Assembly: GCF_900100365.1 (NCBI RefSeq)
Contig: NZ_FNKU01000001.1
Coordinates: 1,550,001-1,614,000, forward strand
Reading direction: 5' to 3'
DNA from: Pseudomonas cannabina
GTDB taxonomy: Bacteria; Pseudomonadota; Gammaproteobacteria; Pseudomonadales; Pseudomonadaceae
DNA length: 64,000 nucleotides
Shown: positions 28,601 through 37,980 of the stretch, piece by piece
How the letters are laid out: the number at the start of each line of letters is the position of its first letter
Position numbering within the stretch: position 1 is the first letter of the stretch
Notes under the pieces: model-generated
Told to the model about the DNA's origin: nothing
What the model saw: only the letters and a program-made list of their open reading frames with translations
Database searches by the model: none
Made by a program: the position numbers and the translations under genes

Positions 28601-29664
28601 CAGGCACTCCTCGCGCTGAAGTCGATTCTGGGGTCGACCAGCATGTAACAGATGTCACCGACCAGTTTGATCAGCAGACCGAAGACCGTGAAAATGAACA
28701 GCGAGCCGAACACCACGGGATAGTCCCGCGAAACCGCCGCTTCATAGCTCATGCGACCCAGACCATCCAGCGAGAAAATCACCTCGATCAGCAGCGAGCC
28801 GGCAAAGAATACGCTGATGAATGCCTGAGGAATGCCACACACCACCAGCAGCATCGCGTTACGAAACACATGCCCGTACAGCACCCGCCGCTCGCTCATG
28901 CCTTTGGCACGCGCGGTGGTCACGTATTGGCGGGTGATTTCATTGAGAAAGGAATGTTTGGTGAGCAGCGTCAGCGTGGCAAAGCCGCCAATCACCAATG
29001 CCGAAACAGGCAACACCAGATGCCAGAAGTAGTCGGCGATTTTGCCAACGGTCGATAACTCATTGAAGTTGTCCGACACCAGCCCGCGTACCGGAAACCA
29101 GTCGAGCGAGGTGCCGCCGCAGAACACCACCACCAGCAGCATGGCGAACAGAAAAGCCGGCATTGCGTAGCCGATGATGATCGCGGTGCTGCTCCAGATA
29201 TCGAATTGACTGCCATGCTTGACCGCCTTGCGAATCCCCAGCGGGATGGACACCAGGTACGTCAGTAATGTCGCCCACAGTCCCAGCGAGATCGACACCG
29301 GCATCTTTTGCAGGATCAGGTCCGTTACGCTGGCGCCGCGAAAGAAGCTGTTGCCGAAGTCCAGCCGGGCATAATTCTTCAGCATCAGCCACATACGTTC
29401 GTGCAACGGCTTGTCGAAACCGTACTGTCGTTCGATGTCCTTGATCAGTTTGGGGTCCAGGCCGCGTGAGGCGCGGGAATGCCCGGCACCGGCCGATTCG
29501 CTGGCAACGGCACCCGCCGTCACGCCGCCGATACCTTGCAGGCGGGCAATGGCCTGTTCGACCGGCCCGCCTGGCGCGGCTTGTACGATGAAGAAATTGA
29601 CCAGCAGGATGCACAGCAGGGTAGGGATGATCAGCAGCAGGCGCCGCAGGATGTAACCGAGCAT
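28600..29664 (-). CDS. yejB: Microcin C/peptide ABC importer permease
   Basis: A 354-residue permease starting [20 protein letters not shown], the usual first helix. YejB-type features are the insert around residues 40-75 ([19 protein letters not shown]), [20 protein letters not shown] and FGNSFFRG. It forms the membrane channel with YejE. The start follows the yejA stop directly. Confidence 0.93.
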   Translation of the reverse strand: MLGYILRRLLLIIPTLLCILLVNFFIVQAAPGGPVEQAIARLQGIGGVTAGAVASESAGAGHSRASRGLDPKLIKDIERQYGFDKPLHERMWLMLKNYARLDFGNSFFRGASVTDLILQKMPVSISLGLWATLLTYLVSIPLGIRKAVKHGSQFDIWSSTAIIIGYAMPAFLFAMLLVVVFCGGTSLDWFPVRGLVSDNFNELSTVGKIADYFWHLVLPVSALVIGGFATLTLLTKHSFLNEITRQYVTTARAKGMSERRVLYGHVFRNAMLLVVCGIPQAFISVFFAGSLLIEVIFSLDGLGRMSYEAAVSRDYPVVFGSLFIFTVFGLLIKLVGDICYMLVDPRIDFSARSA

Positions 29665-31533
29665 TCAGTTGATCTCCGCAGGAAGGGCTGACGCACCGCG
29701 CTTCTCGGCGAATTGCTCGTTGGTCAGCGGCGTCGGGCTGATCTCCCACCAGGTTTCGATGGCTTCATTGTTGCTGGCCTGGATCTTCGGAATACCGAAA
29801 CGGTTCCACCACACGGTGGAAGAGCCCGGCGGGTAATAGTTGGGTATCCAGTAGTCATTCCATTGCAGCACCCGGTCCAGACAGCGTGCGTAGTCTGTCA
29901 TCGTCTGTTTGCTGTCGGCTTTGAGCAGACCGGCAATCAGGGTATCCACTGCCGGGTCCTGGAGGGCCATGTAGTTGCTTGAACCAGGGTCCATAGCCAC
30001 TTTCGAACCGAAGTTATTGTACAGCTCGGCCCCCGGCGAAGTGGAGACGGCGTAGCCGGTGACGATCATGTCGTAGTCACGCGCCATGACCCGGTTCAAA
30101 TACTGCGCGGCATCGATCCGGCGAATATCGAAATGGATACCGATCTGCGCCAGGGTGCGTTTATAGGGCAATAGCATGCGTTCGAAACCGACCTGGCTGT
30201 TGAGGAAGGTAAAGCTGAACGGTTCCCCTTGTGCGTTGACCAGATCATCGCCTTTCGGGGTCCAGCCTGCTTCTTTCATCAGCGCCAGGGCTTGTAGTTG
30301 CTTGTCACGAATGAAACCTGTGCCATCTGTTTGCGGAGCCTTGAAAACGCTGTCGAATACCTCGTCGGGCACCGTGCCACGCAGAGGCTCGAGGATTTTC
30401 AGCTCGGCAGCCGTGGGCAATTGAGTGGCGGCCAGCGCCGAATTGGAAAAGTAGCTGCTCTGGCGGATGTACATGTTGCGCATCATCTGCCGGTTGGTCC
30501 ATTCGAAGTCCCAGAGCATGGCCAATGCCTTGCGCACGCGGCGGTCCTGAAACATGGGCTTGCTCAGATTGAAAACGAAACCTTGCGAGCTTTGTACCGC
30601 GCCCTTGGCCAGTTGGCCTTTTTGCAGTCGCCCGTCATTCAGCGACGGGCCTTCATAGCGGATGGAATAACCGGTCGCGGAGAACTCGCGGTTGTAGTCG
30701 TAGGCACCACCTTTGAGGACCGTGCGCGCCACGTCGATATCGCCGAAATACTCGACGATGAATTTATCGAAGTTGTACACGCCTTTATTGACCGGCAGAT
30801 CCTTGCCCCACCAGTCAGGATCGCGCTCGAAGGTGATGCTGCGGCCCGGGTCGACATGGCCGATGCGGTAAGGACCGCTGCCCGGTGGCACCTCGAAACC
30901 GGCACCGCTGGCAAAATCACGGGTTTTCCACCAATGTTCTGGAAACACCGGCAATGAAGCGAGATCAAGGGGCAGCGTGCGGCTGTCGTTGTTCTTGAAG
31001 TCAAAGCGGATCTGCGTTGCCGATTCGACGTGCACGCCGGCGACGGCTTCGAACTGGGTCCGGTATTGCATGCTGCCTTGGGTCATCAGCAGATCGTAAG
31101 TGTATTTGACGTCGTCGGCCGTGATCGGTGTGCCATCAGCGAAGCGTGCTTTCGGGTTCAGGTAGAAGCGCAGAGACAACCCGTCCGCGCCCCGTTCCAT
31201 TTTTTCAGCGACCAGCCCGTACACCGTGTAGGGCTCATCCAGGGAACGTGCTGCCAGCGGCGAATAAAGCATGCCATTGATCTGTGACACGCCCATGCCT
31301 TTGTCGGTAAACGGCATCAGGTGATCGAATTGCCCGATCTCGATGGCCGAGCGGCGCATGCTGCCGCCTTTGGGGGCGTCGGGGTTCACGTAATCGAAGT
31401 GCCTGAAATCGGCCGGGTAGCGCGGCGCTTCTCCATAGACGGTCAGGGCGTGCTGTGGCTGTGCGGAAACATCCTGAAAGGCACCGACGAACGTCAGCGT
31501 TAAAGCGATCAACGATAAACAGGCAACACGCAT
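29665..31533 (-). CDS. yejA: Microcin C/peptide-binding periplasmic protein
   Basis: About 622 residues, family 5 solute-binding protein of the YejA branch (HALTVYGEAPRYPADFRHFDYVNPDAPKGG is characteristic). The N terminus MRVACLSLIALTLTFVGAF followed by QDVSAQ is a Sec signal peptide with cleavage after DVSA. I start at 31533 because AGGA lies eight bases before that ATG; longer in-frame starts at 31554 and 31596 have poorer ribosome sites. First gene of the yej operon. Confidence 0.9.
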   Translation of the reverse strand: MRVACLSLIALTLTFVGAFQDVSAQPQHALTVYGEAPRYPADFRHFDYVNPDAPKGGSMRRSAIEIGQFDHLMPFTDKGMGVSQINGMLYSPLAARSLDEPYTVYGLVAEKMERGADGLSLRFYLNPKARFADGTPITADDVKYTYDLLMTQGSMQYRTQFEAVAGVHVESATQIRFDFKNNDSRTLPLDLASLPVFPEHWWKTRDFASGAGFEVPPGSGPYRIGHVDPGRSITFERDPDWWGKDLPVNKGVYNFDKFIVEYFGDIDVARTVLKGGAYDYNREFSATGYSIRYEGPSLNDGRLQKGQLAKGAVQSSQGFVFNLSKPMFQDRRVRKALAMLWDFEWTNRQMMRNMYIRQSSYFSNSALAATQLPTAAELKILEPLRGTVPDEVFDSVFKAPQTDGTGFIRDKQLQALALMKEAGWTPKGDDLVNAQGEPFSFTFLNSQVGFERMLLPYKRTLAQIGIHFDIRRIDAAQYLNRVMARDYDMIVTGYAVSTSPGAELYNNFGSKVAMDPGSSNYMALQDPAVDTLIAGLLKADSKQTMTDYARCLDRVLQWNDYWIPNYYPPGSSTVWWNRFGIPKIQASNNEAIETWWEISPTPLTNEQFAEKRGASALPAEIN

Positions 31534-31673
31534 GACTCGAATCCTGACTGACATTCGCGAGCTGATGCCAGGGTCAAGGGCAACCAACTGCTTCATAGCG
31601 CTATCTTCTACAGGCAAAACAGGGCTTCGCCAAGCCGCTGCCGGTGATTGCCTTGAACTGCACTACAAACGAA

Positions 31674-31699
31674 GACGGCCCATCCGAAGATAGGCCGTC
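31674..31699 (-). terminator. Probable terminator after the parvulin gene
   Basis: Stem GACGGCC/GGCCGTC just past the minus-strand parvulin stop, with a weak T-rich stretch on its downstream side. Read-through into yejA is possible. Confidence 0.55.
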
Positions 31700-31719
31700 T
31701 GTTCATCCGCGGGACAGGA

Positions 31720-32001
31720 TCAGTCCTGGCGGCTGGTCACTTCCAGCAGGTGATAGCCGAACTGAGTCTTTACCGGACCCTGAACAACATTCACTGGCGC
31801 GCTGAATACGACCGTGTCGAATTCCTTGACCATCTGGCCTGGACCGAACGAACCCAGATCGCCACCCTGACGGCTGGACGGGCAGCTGGAATTGGCCTTG
31901 GCGATTTCCGCGAAATCAGCGCCGCCTTCAATCTGCGTTTTCAGTTCGTTGCACTTGTCTTCGCTCGAAACGAGGATGTGGCGGGCAGTGGCTTTAGCCA
32001 T
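31720..32001 (-). CDS. ppiC: Stand-alone parvulin, second copy
   Basis: A 93-residue PpiC-type prolyl isomerase with the complete family pattern (ARHILVSS, FAEIAKANSSCPSSRQGGDLG, PGQMVKEFD, TQFGYHLLEV). The start at 32001 (MAKATA) follows AGGAGA. It shares layout and many motif residues with the copy at 24354-24629 but differs at many positions, so the two are old paralogues rather than a recent duplication. Cytoplasmic; clients unknown. Confidence 0.93.
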   Translation of the reverse strand: MAKATARHILVSSEDKCNELKTQIEGGADFAEIAKANSSCPSSRQGGDLGSFGPGQMVKEFDTVVFSAPVNVVQGPVKTQFGYHLLEVTSRQD

Positions 32002-32081
32002 GGGAAACAATCTCCTGTTAAAAAAAGAATCAGCCTACCGGATTCAGTGCGGCATTTCCCGACAAAGTTCCATCATCAACG

Positions 32082-33164
32082 TTATCGGTAGCGCAGCCGG
32101 TCTACCGCTCCGCGCAACAGCTGTTCCGTGCCTGCCCAGCCCAGGCAACCGTCAGTGACCGAAACGCCGTACGTCAGCGTTTCCCCTAGCGCCTGGCAGC
32201 CGTCGAACAAATGGCTCTCGATCATCATGCCGATCAACGCAGCATTGCCCCGCAGCCGCTGCTCCAGCACATCATTGAACACCTGCGGCTGGCGCAGCGG
32301 GTCCTTGCCACTGTTGGCGTGGCTGCAATCGACCATGATTCGTGAGGCAATCCGGTTTCTGGTCAGGCTTGCCTGCACCTGGGCAACATGCTGCTGGTCG
32401 TAGTTGGGGCCGCCATGGCCACCGCGCAGAACAATATGGGTGCCCGGGTTGCCTTGGGTTTCGATGATCGCCGGATGGCCATCGCGGTCCATACCGAAGT
32501 GGCGATGCGGATGAGCAGCCGAGCGCATGGCATCACAGGCCACTGCGACGCCACCATCGGTGCCGTTCTTGAAGCCGACCGCCATCGGCAGGCCGCTGGC
32601 CATTTCGCGATGGATCTGCGACTCGGTGGTGCGTGCGCCGATGGCAACCCAGCTCAGCAGGTCGTCGAAATAGCCGGCGGCCATCGGTTGCAGAATCTCG
32701 GTGGCGATCGGCAAGCCCAGCTTCAGCATGTGCAGCATGAGCTGTCGCGACAGCGCCAGCCCGGCGGCCATGTCGTCACTGCCGTCAAGATGCGGATCGT
32801 AGGCAAGACCTTTCCAACCGACCGTGGTGCGGGGTTTTTCAACGTAGGCGCGCATGACCAGCAACATCTGGTCGCTGACTTCAGCGGCCAGGGCGGCGAG
32901 GCGCTCTGCGTATTCGAGCGCCGCTCGTGGGTCATGGATCGAGCAGGGGCCGACGATGATCAACAGTCGGGAGTCTTCACCCTCGAGAATGGCACTTATC
33001 GCACGACGATGGGCGCTGACCTGTTGGCTCAAAGCCGCATTCAGCGGCAGGCGGTTTTTCAGCTCGAGCGGGCTCGGCAAACGTTTTGCGACGGGGCGGG
33101 CGTCCAGCAAAGAGACGGTCTGGCTGGACAGGTCGGACGGTTTTACGGCAACGGACGAATTCAT
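32082..33164 (-). CDS. DAHP synthase, class I (AroF/G/H type)
   Basis: A 360-residue 3-deoxy-7-phosphoheptulonate synthase, which joins phosphoenolpyruvate and erythrose 4-phosphate in the first step of the shikimate pathway. Motifs VGPCSIHDP, RAYVEKPRTTVGWKG, GARTTESQIHREMASGL, GFKNGTDG and DCSHANSGKD are complete. The start at 33164 (MNSSVA) is used; the longer frame enters the leader region. The upstream leader peptide, terminator and small frame indicate attenuation by aromatic amino acids. Which effector inhibits the enzyme cannot be told by eye. Confidence 0.93.
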   Translation of the reverse strand: MNSSVAVKPSDLSSQTVSLLDARPVAKRLPSPLELKNRLPLNAALSQQVSAHRRAISAILEGEDSRLLIIVGPCSIHDPRAALEYAERLAALAAEVSDQMLLVMRAYVEKPRTTVGWKGLAYDPHLDGSDDMAAGLALSRQLMLHMLKLGLPIATEILQPMAAGYFDDLLSWVAIGARTTESQIHREMASGLPMAVGFKNGTDGGVAVACDAMRSAAHPHRHFGMDRDGHPAIIETQGNPGTHIVLRGGHGGPNYDQQHVAQVQASLTRNRIASRIMVDCSHANSGKDPLRQPQVFNDVLEQRLRGNAALIGMMIESHLFDGCQALGETLTYGVSVTDGCLGWAGTEQLLRGAVDRLRYR

Positions 33165-33204
33165 GTTCTGGCTTCCTGGGCGGCGGGGCGCTCCCGCTCG
33201 AACC

Positions 33205-33357
33205 CTACTGGGGTGTTCGACAATGGGCCGTATCGGCCGGGCATTTACAGTTGCCACCTGGCAGTGACCGGTCGGAGGCGGCAGGCTGTTCCGAGCGGGA
33301 CTTGCTAAATCGCCAGGCGAAGTCGATTTCGTTGCGGTAATAAGTGGCGTCGTTCAT
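33205..33357 (-). CDS. Small aromatic-rich open frame before DAHP synthase
   Basis: A 50-codon frame beginning MNDATYYRNEIDFAWRF and ending just before the DAHP synthase gene. It has an excellent ribosome site (GAGGATCACGAC before ATG), better than that of the enzyme gene. It lies after the attenuator terminator, so it is made only on read-through. Its start again holds Tyr, Tyr, Phe, Trp and Phe codons. It may be a second leader, a coupling peptide, or a real small protein with a Cys-rich end (CKCPADTAHC). Not recognised. Confidence 0.55.
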   Translation of the reverse strand: MNDATYYRNEIDFAWRFSKSRSEQPAASDRSLPGGNCKCPADTAHCRTPQ

Positions 33358-33398
33358 GTCGTGATCCTCAAATGATGCAGTGTGATTTTTCAGGGCTC

Positions 33399-33437
33399 TA
33401 AAAAACGAAACCCCCGGTCGGGAAGCCGACCGGGGGT
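33399..33437 (-). terminator. Attenuator terminator of the DAHP synthase leader
   Basis: An 11-bp perfect GC-rich stem (CCCCCGGTCGG with its complement, 4-base loop) followed on the minus strand by TTTCGTTTTTT. It lies between the leader peptide gene and the DAHP synthase gene, the position expected of an attenuator. Confidence 0.9.
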
Positions 33438-33485
33438 AGAGAATTCTCTGGTTGGCGTCCCCTTGAAGTGGGCGCCGGACAGGTA

Positions 33486-33632
33486 TCAGGCGCGCCAGTG
33501 GCTAAACCAATACCCATAATAAGTGTTGAATTGCAGACCCGTGCTCAACGATGCCGCGCGCACAGCCACAGAGCAGGCACAGCGATCGACGCTTTTGCAG
33601 GCCTGGAGCAGTGAGAGGGTGGATCGTGACAT
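33486..33632 (-). CDS. Leader peptide of the DAHP synthase attenuator
   Basis: A 48-codon frame with GGAGATCACC directly before ATG 33632. Its C-terminal end reads FNTYYGYWFSHWRA: two Phe, three Tyr and two Trp codons within twelve residues, just upstream of a strong terminator and the DAHP synthase gene. This is the layout of ribosome-mediated attenuation, where stalling at scarce aminoacyl-tRNA prevents the terminator. The mix of all three aromatic codons suggests that shortage of any aromatic amino acid is sensed. The alternative pairing was not modelled. Confidence 0.85.
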   Translation of the reverse strand: MSRSTLSLLQACKSVDRCACSVAVRAASLSTGLQFNTYYGYWFSHWRA

Positions 33633-33791
33633 GGTGATCTCCGTTGAATGAACAGGAGCTTACTGCAAGAAAGGCGAAGCATTCAATTGGAAAATCACAT
33701 CGGTCTGATTATCGATGGGGGTGGGGAATGCGCTGCGTGGGACGAGAAAGTCAGAGAATCGAATCAGCTGTTTGACAGGGCAGGTTGACGC

Positions 33792-34022
33792 TTATTCCTG
33801 AGGCTTGTCCAGCCCGGATGCTTCGCCGGGAATGGTGCCTATCTTCATGCCTAGCAAAACCGCCACCTTATGCGCCTCGCCGCGTCGGCCCTTTTTGCGG
33901 CCTGCCAACACCTGATAAGTCGTCGCCGGGTCAATGTTGTTTTCACGTGCGAATTGCTGAACAGATTTACCCTGTTGTTCTAGCCAGGCCTTGGCTTGTG
34001 CAGCGGTGCGTATTCCGGGCAT
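33792..34022 (-). CDS. Small HTH DNA-binding protein
   Basis: A 76-residue protein with a phage-type helix-turn-helix: AKAWLEQQGKSVQQFARENN then DPATTYQVLAGRKKGRRGEAHKVAVLLGM. Probably a Cro-like DNA-binding protein. It is divergent from the XRE gene at 34105, with three phased 7-mer repeats between them. Role unknown. Confidence 0.75.
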   Translation of the reverse strand: MPGIRTAAQAKAWLEQQGKSVQQFARENNIDPATTYQVLAGRKKGRRGEAHKVAVLLGMKIGTIPGEASGLDKPQE

Positions 34023-34023
34023 A

Positions 34024-34050
34024 GTTCAAAACCGTTCAAATCAGTTTAAA
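34024..34050. promoter_or_regulatory. Three 10-bp-phased GTTCAAA-type repeats
   Basis: GTTCAAA at 34024 and 34034 and GTTTAAA at 34044, exactly one helical turn apart, in the gap between two divergent HTH genes. Likely operator or promoter element for one of them. Confidence 0.5.
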
Positions 34051-34104
34051 TTTAGATCGATTCTACCATTCGTAAGGATGGGGTCAACAGGGTTATGCAT
34101 TCAA

Positions 34105-34446
34105 ATGAGTGGAATTGGATACCGGCTAAGAAAAGAAAGAGAACGTCTGGGGTTGTCCCAGCGTGTTTTCGGGGAAATCGGCGGTGTTGAAGCAAACGCT
34201 CAGGGCAAATATGAAAGCGGTGAACGGCCCCCCAAGGCCGATTACCTGGCTGCGGTGGCGGCCAGAGGCGTGGACGTACTTTACGTGCTCACCGGGACAC
34301 CCACACCGACCCCGGTCAACGATCTAAGCGATGCTGAAGAAATAGTTCTGGGCAGCTATCGTGTACTGGACAAGGAGCATCAAGACGCCATAAGACGTCT
34401 GGCCACCACGATTGCCGAGCTTTCCGCACCTGACAGCACGGTTTAA
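34105..34446 (+). CDS. XRE-family transcriptional regulator
   Basis: A 113-residue protein with an N-terminal HTH_3 domain (IGYRLRKERERLGLSQRVFGEIGGVEANAQGKYESGERPPK) and a helical C-terminal tail (EHQDAIRRLATTIAEL) that may dimerise. The ATG at 34105 (MSGIGY) begins the conserved domain. The longer frame runs through the divergent promoter and is rejected. Phage-repressor-like; its gene sits between the aromatic leader and gacA. Confidence 0.85.
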   Translation: MSGIGYRLRKERERLGLSQRVFGEIGGVEANAQGKYESGERPPKADYLAAVAARGVDVLYVLTGTPTPTPVNDLSDAEEIVLGSYRVLDKEHQDAIRRLATTIAELSAPDSTV

Positions 34447-34637
34447 AGACGCTTTCAGGTCTTCGATGACAGGGGGGGGCGATTCGCTACTTTGTGAGGG
34501 ATTCGGGACTCCCTGCAGACCCACTCAAACGCATTGATGACTAATTATTGCGAGTCATACTTCTCAGTGCTAGGTCTGACTCGCGGTTTTTGTTATGGTG
34601 ATTGTCATTCGTTATGACCGTTGCGCGAGGTGTCTGC

Positions 34638-35282
34638 TTGATTAGGGGGCTAGTTGTCGATGACCATGATCTTGTCCGGACAGGCATCACTCGCATGCTG
34701 GCCGACATAGACGGTCTGCAGGTCGTGGGGCAGGCGGATTCCGGTGAGGAATCGCTGAAGAAGGCGCGCGAGCTCAAGCCCGATGTCGTGCTCATGGACG
34801 TCAAGATGCCAGGCATCGGCGGCCTTGAAGCGACGCGCAAAATGCTGCGCAGCCACCCGGACATCAAGGTGGTTGCCGTCACCGTCTGTGAAGAAGACCC
34901 GTTTCCGACCCGCTTGCTCCAGGCCGGTGCTGCGGGCTACATGACTAAAGGTGCAGGGCTGGCCGAGATGGTTCAGGCCATCCGTCTGGTGTTTGCCGGT
35001 CAGCGTTACATCAGCCCGCAGATCGCTCAACAACTCGCGTTGAAATCGTTTCAGCCACAGGTCAACAATTCGCCGTTCGATCTGCTCTCCGAACGCGAGA
35101 TCCAGATTGCTCTGATGATCGTGGGCTGCCAGAAGGTGCAGACCATCTCCGACAAACTGTGCCTGTCGCCGAAAACCGTGAACACTTACCGATATCGTAT
35201 CTTTGAAAAGCTTTCGATCAGCAGCGATGTTGAACTGGCTTTACTTGCTGTACGCCACGGCATGGTAGATGCCAGCGCCTGA
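34638..35282 (+). CDS. gacA: Response regulator GacA
   Basis: A 214-residue response regulator of the GacS/GacA two-component system, which activates small RNAs of the Rsm pathway and thereby secondary metabolism, motility and virulence. Receiver domain with DD at 8-9 and phospho-acceptor D54 (VLMDVKMPG), then a LuxR-type HTH ([12 protein letters not shown]...[23 protein letters not shown]). It starts with TTG at 34638 (MIR), as usual for this gene. Residue 4 is Gly (MIRGLVVDD) where the family normally has Val in the first strand. The stop lies two bases before uvrC, so the two are co-transcribed. Confidence 0.95.
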   Translation: MIRGLVVDDHDLVRTGITRMLADIDGLQVVGQADSGEESLKKARELKPDVVLMDVKMPGIGGLEATRKMLRSHPDIKVVAVTVCEEDPFPTRLLQAGAAGYMTKGAGLAEMVQAIRLVFAGQRYISPQIAQQLALKSFQPQVNNSPFDLLSEREIQIALMIVGCQKVQTISDKLCLSPKTVNTYRYRIFEKLSISSDVELALLAVRHGMVDASA

Positions 35283-35284
35283 AC

Positions 35285-37108
35285 ATGACCCAGACATTCG
35301 ATCCAAGTGCATTTCTCGCGACCTGTAGCGGTCGCCCCGGCGTTTACCGCATGTTTGACGCAGACGCCACGCTGCTTTACGTCGGCAAAGCCAAAAACCT
35401 CAAAAAGCGTCTCGCCAGTTATTTTCGCAAGACCGGCCACGCACCCAAGACCGGAGCGCTGGTAGCGCGTATCGCCCAGATCGAAACGACGATCACGGGC
35501 AATGAAACCGAAGCATTGTTGCTGGAGCAGACCCTCATCAAAGAGTGGCGGCCTCCCTACAACATCCTGCTGCGCGATGATAAGTCTTACCCCTATGTGT
35601 TTCTGTCCGACAGCGCGTTTCCGCGACTGAGCATTCATCGCGGCGCCAAGAAAGCCAAAGGCCGATACTTCGGGCCTTATCCGAGTGCGGGCGCCATTCG
35701 CGAGAGCCTCAGTCTGCTGCAGAAAACCTTTCAGGTTCGCCAGTGTGAGGACAGCTACTTCAAGAACCGCACCCGGCCGTGCCTGCAATACCAGATCAAG
35801 CGCTGCAAAGGCCCGTGTGTCGGCTTGGTCGAGCCGGAGGTTTACGCCGAAGACGTGCGCCACTCGGTCATGTTTCTCGAAGGGCGCAGCAATGCGCTGA
35901 GCGACGAGCTGAACACTGCGATGGAAAAGGCCGCGATGGCGCTCGATTTCGAACGCGCGGCCGAGTTGCGGGATCAAGTGGCATTGTTGCGCCGCGTCCA
36001 GGATCAGCAAAGCATGGACGGCGGCACCGGTGATGTGGATGTTGTGGCTGCGTTCGTCAATCCGGGTGGAGCCTGCGTGCACCTGATCAGCGTGCGTGGC
36101 GGCCGGGTACTGGGCAGCAAGAACTTCTTTCCGCAGGTGGGCATAGAAGAGGAGGTCGGCGAAGTGATGTCGGCGTTCCTGGCTCAGTATTTTCTCGGCG
36201 GCATCGACCGGGAGCTGCCCGGCGAAGTCATTGTCAACGTGGTCAACGAAGACTTCCCGGCGTTGATTGATGCCATCGAAGAGCTGCGCGGCGTTGAAAT
36301 GGTCATCAGCCACCGCGTGCGCGGAACCCGGGCTCGCTGGCAGCAGATGGCCGTTACGAATGCCGAGCAGGCGCTGGCGGCGCGGCTGGCCAATCGTCAG
36401 CACGTTGCTGCGCGATTCGAGGCGCTGGCTGTGGTGTTGGGGCTCGACGACCCGCCGATGCGCCTTGAATGCTATGACATCAGTCACTCCAGCGGCGAGG
36501 CGACGGTCGCGTCGTGTGTGGTGTTTGGCCCGGAAGGGCCGATCAAGTCCGATTACCGGCGCTTCAATATCGAGGGCGTGACGGCGGGCGATGACTATGC
36601 GGCCATGCACCAGGCGCTGACCCGCCGCTACAGCCGGATCAAGGCCGGGGAGGGCAAATTGCCCGATGTGCTGCTGGTCGACGGTGGCAAGGGGCAGATG
36701 TCCATGGCGCGCGATGTGCTCAACGAATTGCAGGTTCCTGATCTGATTCTGCTGGGCGTGGCCAAGGGCACAACGCGCAAGGCCGGTTTTGAAACACTTT
36801 ATCTGAACGATGCGGCGCATGAGTTCACGCTGCCGGGTGATTCGCCAGCGCTGCACCTCATTCAGCAGATTCGCGACGAGGCTCACCGCTTCGCCATCAC
36901 CGGTCACCGGGCGCGACGCGGCAAAACCCGACGCACGTCGACCCTTGAAGGCGTTGCCGGAGTAGGGCCGACCCGGCGTCGGGATCTGCTCAAACACTTC
37001 GGTGGATTACAGGAATTGTCCCGTGCAAGCATCGACGAAATCGCAAAAGCACCCGGAATCAGCAAAAAGCTCGCAGAGTCGATTTATGCAAACCTGCACA
37101 GCGAGTAG
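35285..37108 (+). CDS. uvrC: Excinuclease ABC subunit C
   Basis: A 607-residue nucleotide-excision repair nuclease that makes both incisions around DNA damage bound by UvrB. It has an N-terminal GIY-YIG nuclease ([26 protein letters not shown]), a Cys cluster ([13 protein letters not shown]), a UVR domain ([14 protein letters not shown]), an RNase H-like second nuclease and C-terminal helix-hairpin-helix motifs ([20 protein letters not shown]). Length is normal. It follows gacA by two bases and precedes pgsA, the conserved pseudomonad order. Confidence 0.98.
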   Translation: MTQTFDPSAFLATCSGRPGVYRMFDADATLLYVGKAKNLKKRLASYFRKTGHAPKTGALVARIAQIETTITGNETEALLLEQTLIKEWRPPYNILLRDDKSYPYVFLSDSAFPRLSIHRGAKKAKGRYFGPYPSAGAIRESLSLLQKTFQVRQCEDSYFKNRTRPCLQYQIKRCKGPCVGLVEPEVYAEDVRHSVMFLEGRSNALSDELNTAMEKAAMALDFERAAELRDQVALLRRVQDQQSMDGGTGDVDVVAAFVNPGGACVHLISVRGGRVLGSKNFFPQVGIEEEVGEVMSAFLAQYFLGGIDRELPGEVIVNVVNEDFPALIDAIEELRGVEMVISHRVRGTRARWQQMAVTNAEQALAARLANRQHVAARFEALAVVLGLDDPPMRLECYDISHSSGEATVASCVVFGPEGPIKSDYRRFNIEGVTAGDDYAAMHQALTRRYSRIKAGEGKLPDVLLVDGGKGQMSMARDVLNELQVPDLILLGVAKGTTRKAGFETLYLNDAAHEFTLPGDSPALHLIQQIRDEAHRFAITGHRARRGKTRRTSTLEGVAGVGPTRRRDLLKHFGGLQELSRASIDEIAKAPGISKKLAESIYANLHSE

Positions 37109-37140
37109 AATGCCCGCTCACCTCGTAGCCAGTTGTGCCG

Positions 37141-37701
37141 ATGAATATCCCTAATCTGATCACCGTACTACGCGTCTTACTGATTCCGATCTTCATTTTG
37201 TTGTTCTACATGCCTTATCACTGGAGCTACATGGCAGCCAGTGCAGTCTTTGCGTTCGCTGCGGCGACCGACTGGCTCGACGGGTATCTGGCACGTCGCC
37301 TTGAGCAAAGTACGCCGTTTGGCGCCTTTCTCGACCCGGTGGCAGACAAACTGATGGTGGCGGTGGCTTTGGTGCTGCTGGTTCAGGCGCACGCCAACCT
37401 CTGGCTGACCCTGCCCGCAGCAGTGATCATTGGTCGCGAAATCGTGATTTCTGCGCTCCGCGAATGGATGGCCGAGATCGGTGCGCGTGCCCAGGTTGCC
37501 GTGTCCAATATGGGTAAATGGAAAACCGCCGCACAAATGCTCGCGCTGGTGATCTTGCTGGGCAACCCGCCTGCCATTACTTTCTGGGTGATCTTCGGCT
37601 ACGCCTTGTTGCTCGTTGCCGCGGGGCTGACCCTGTGGTCGATGGTGCAATACCTCAGAGCCGCATGGCCACACCTCAAGACCACTGCGGAAAAAAAATA
37701 A
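37141..37701 (+). CDS. pgsA: CDP-diacylglycerol-glycerol-3-phosphate transferase
   Basis: A 186-residue inner-membrane enzyme making phosphatidylglycerophosphate, the first committed step of phosphatidylglycerol and cardiolipin synthesis. The CDP-alcohol phosphotransferase motif is complete: [20 protein letters not shown] then LDPVADK. About four or five membrane helices. The start at 37141 (MNIPNL) is preferred to GTG six bases upstream. Third gene of the gacA-uvrC-pgsA unit. Confidence 0.97.
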   Translation: MNIPNLITVLRVLLIPIFILLFYMPYHWSYMAASAVFAFAAATDWLDGYLARRLEQSTPFGAFLDPVADKLMVAVALVLLVQAHANLWLTLPAAVIIGREIVISALREWMAEIGARAQVAVSNMGKWKTAAQMLALVILLGNPPAITFWVIFGYALLLVAAGLTLWSMVQYLRAAWPHLKTTAEKK

Positions 37702-37768
37702 GTTTTTGAATCAAAGGCTTGACGTCGTTATTCGAATCGCTAGAATAGCGGCCTGTCATCAAGACAAT

Positions 37769-37844
<76 letters not shown>

Positions 37845-37941
37845 ATTATTGTTCTACAGGCTTCTATTGAAGTTTGCAGAAACTGAAAAAAGAGGCTTTG
37901 CAGACTGTGTGAAAACCTAGCAATCTGCGCAGCGCTCAAAG

Positions 37942-37976
37942 AAAATGCTCCGTATCGAAAGATACAGAGCATTTTT
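37942..37976 (+). terminator. Hairpin just before the transposase start
   Basis: Stem AAAATGCTC/GAGCATTTT with an inner stem GTATC/GATAC, ending four bases before the transposase ATG. This layout can stop transcription entering from outside or hide the ribosome site, limiting transposase synthesis. Confidence 0.65.
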
Positions 37977-37980
37977 CGTT

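Noticed and set aside
35186..36997. 603-codon open frame on the minus strand opposite uvrC
   Set aside because: Fully antisense to a certain uvrC gene. Long antisense frames are common in GC-rich DNA, and the translation shows no known family.
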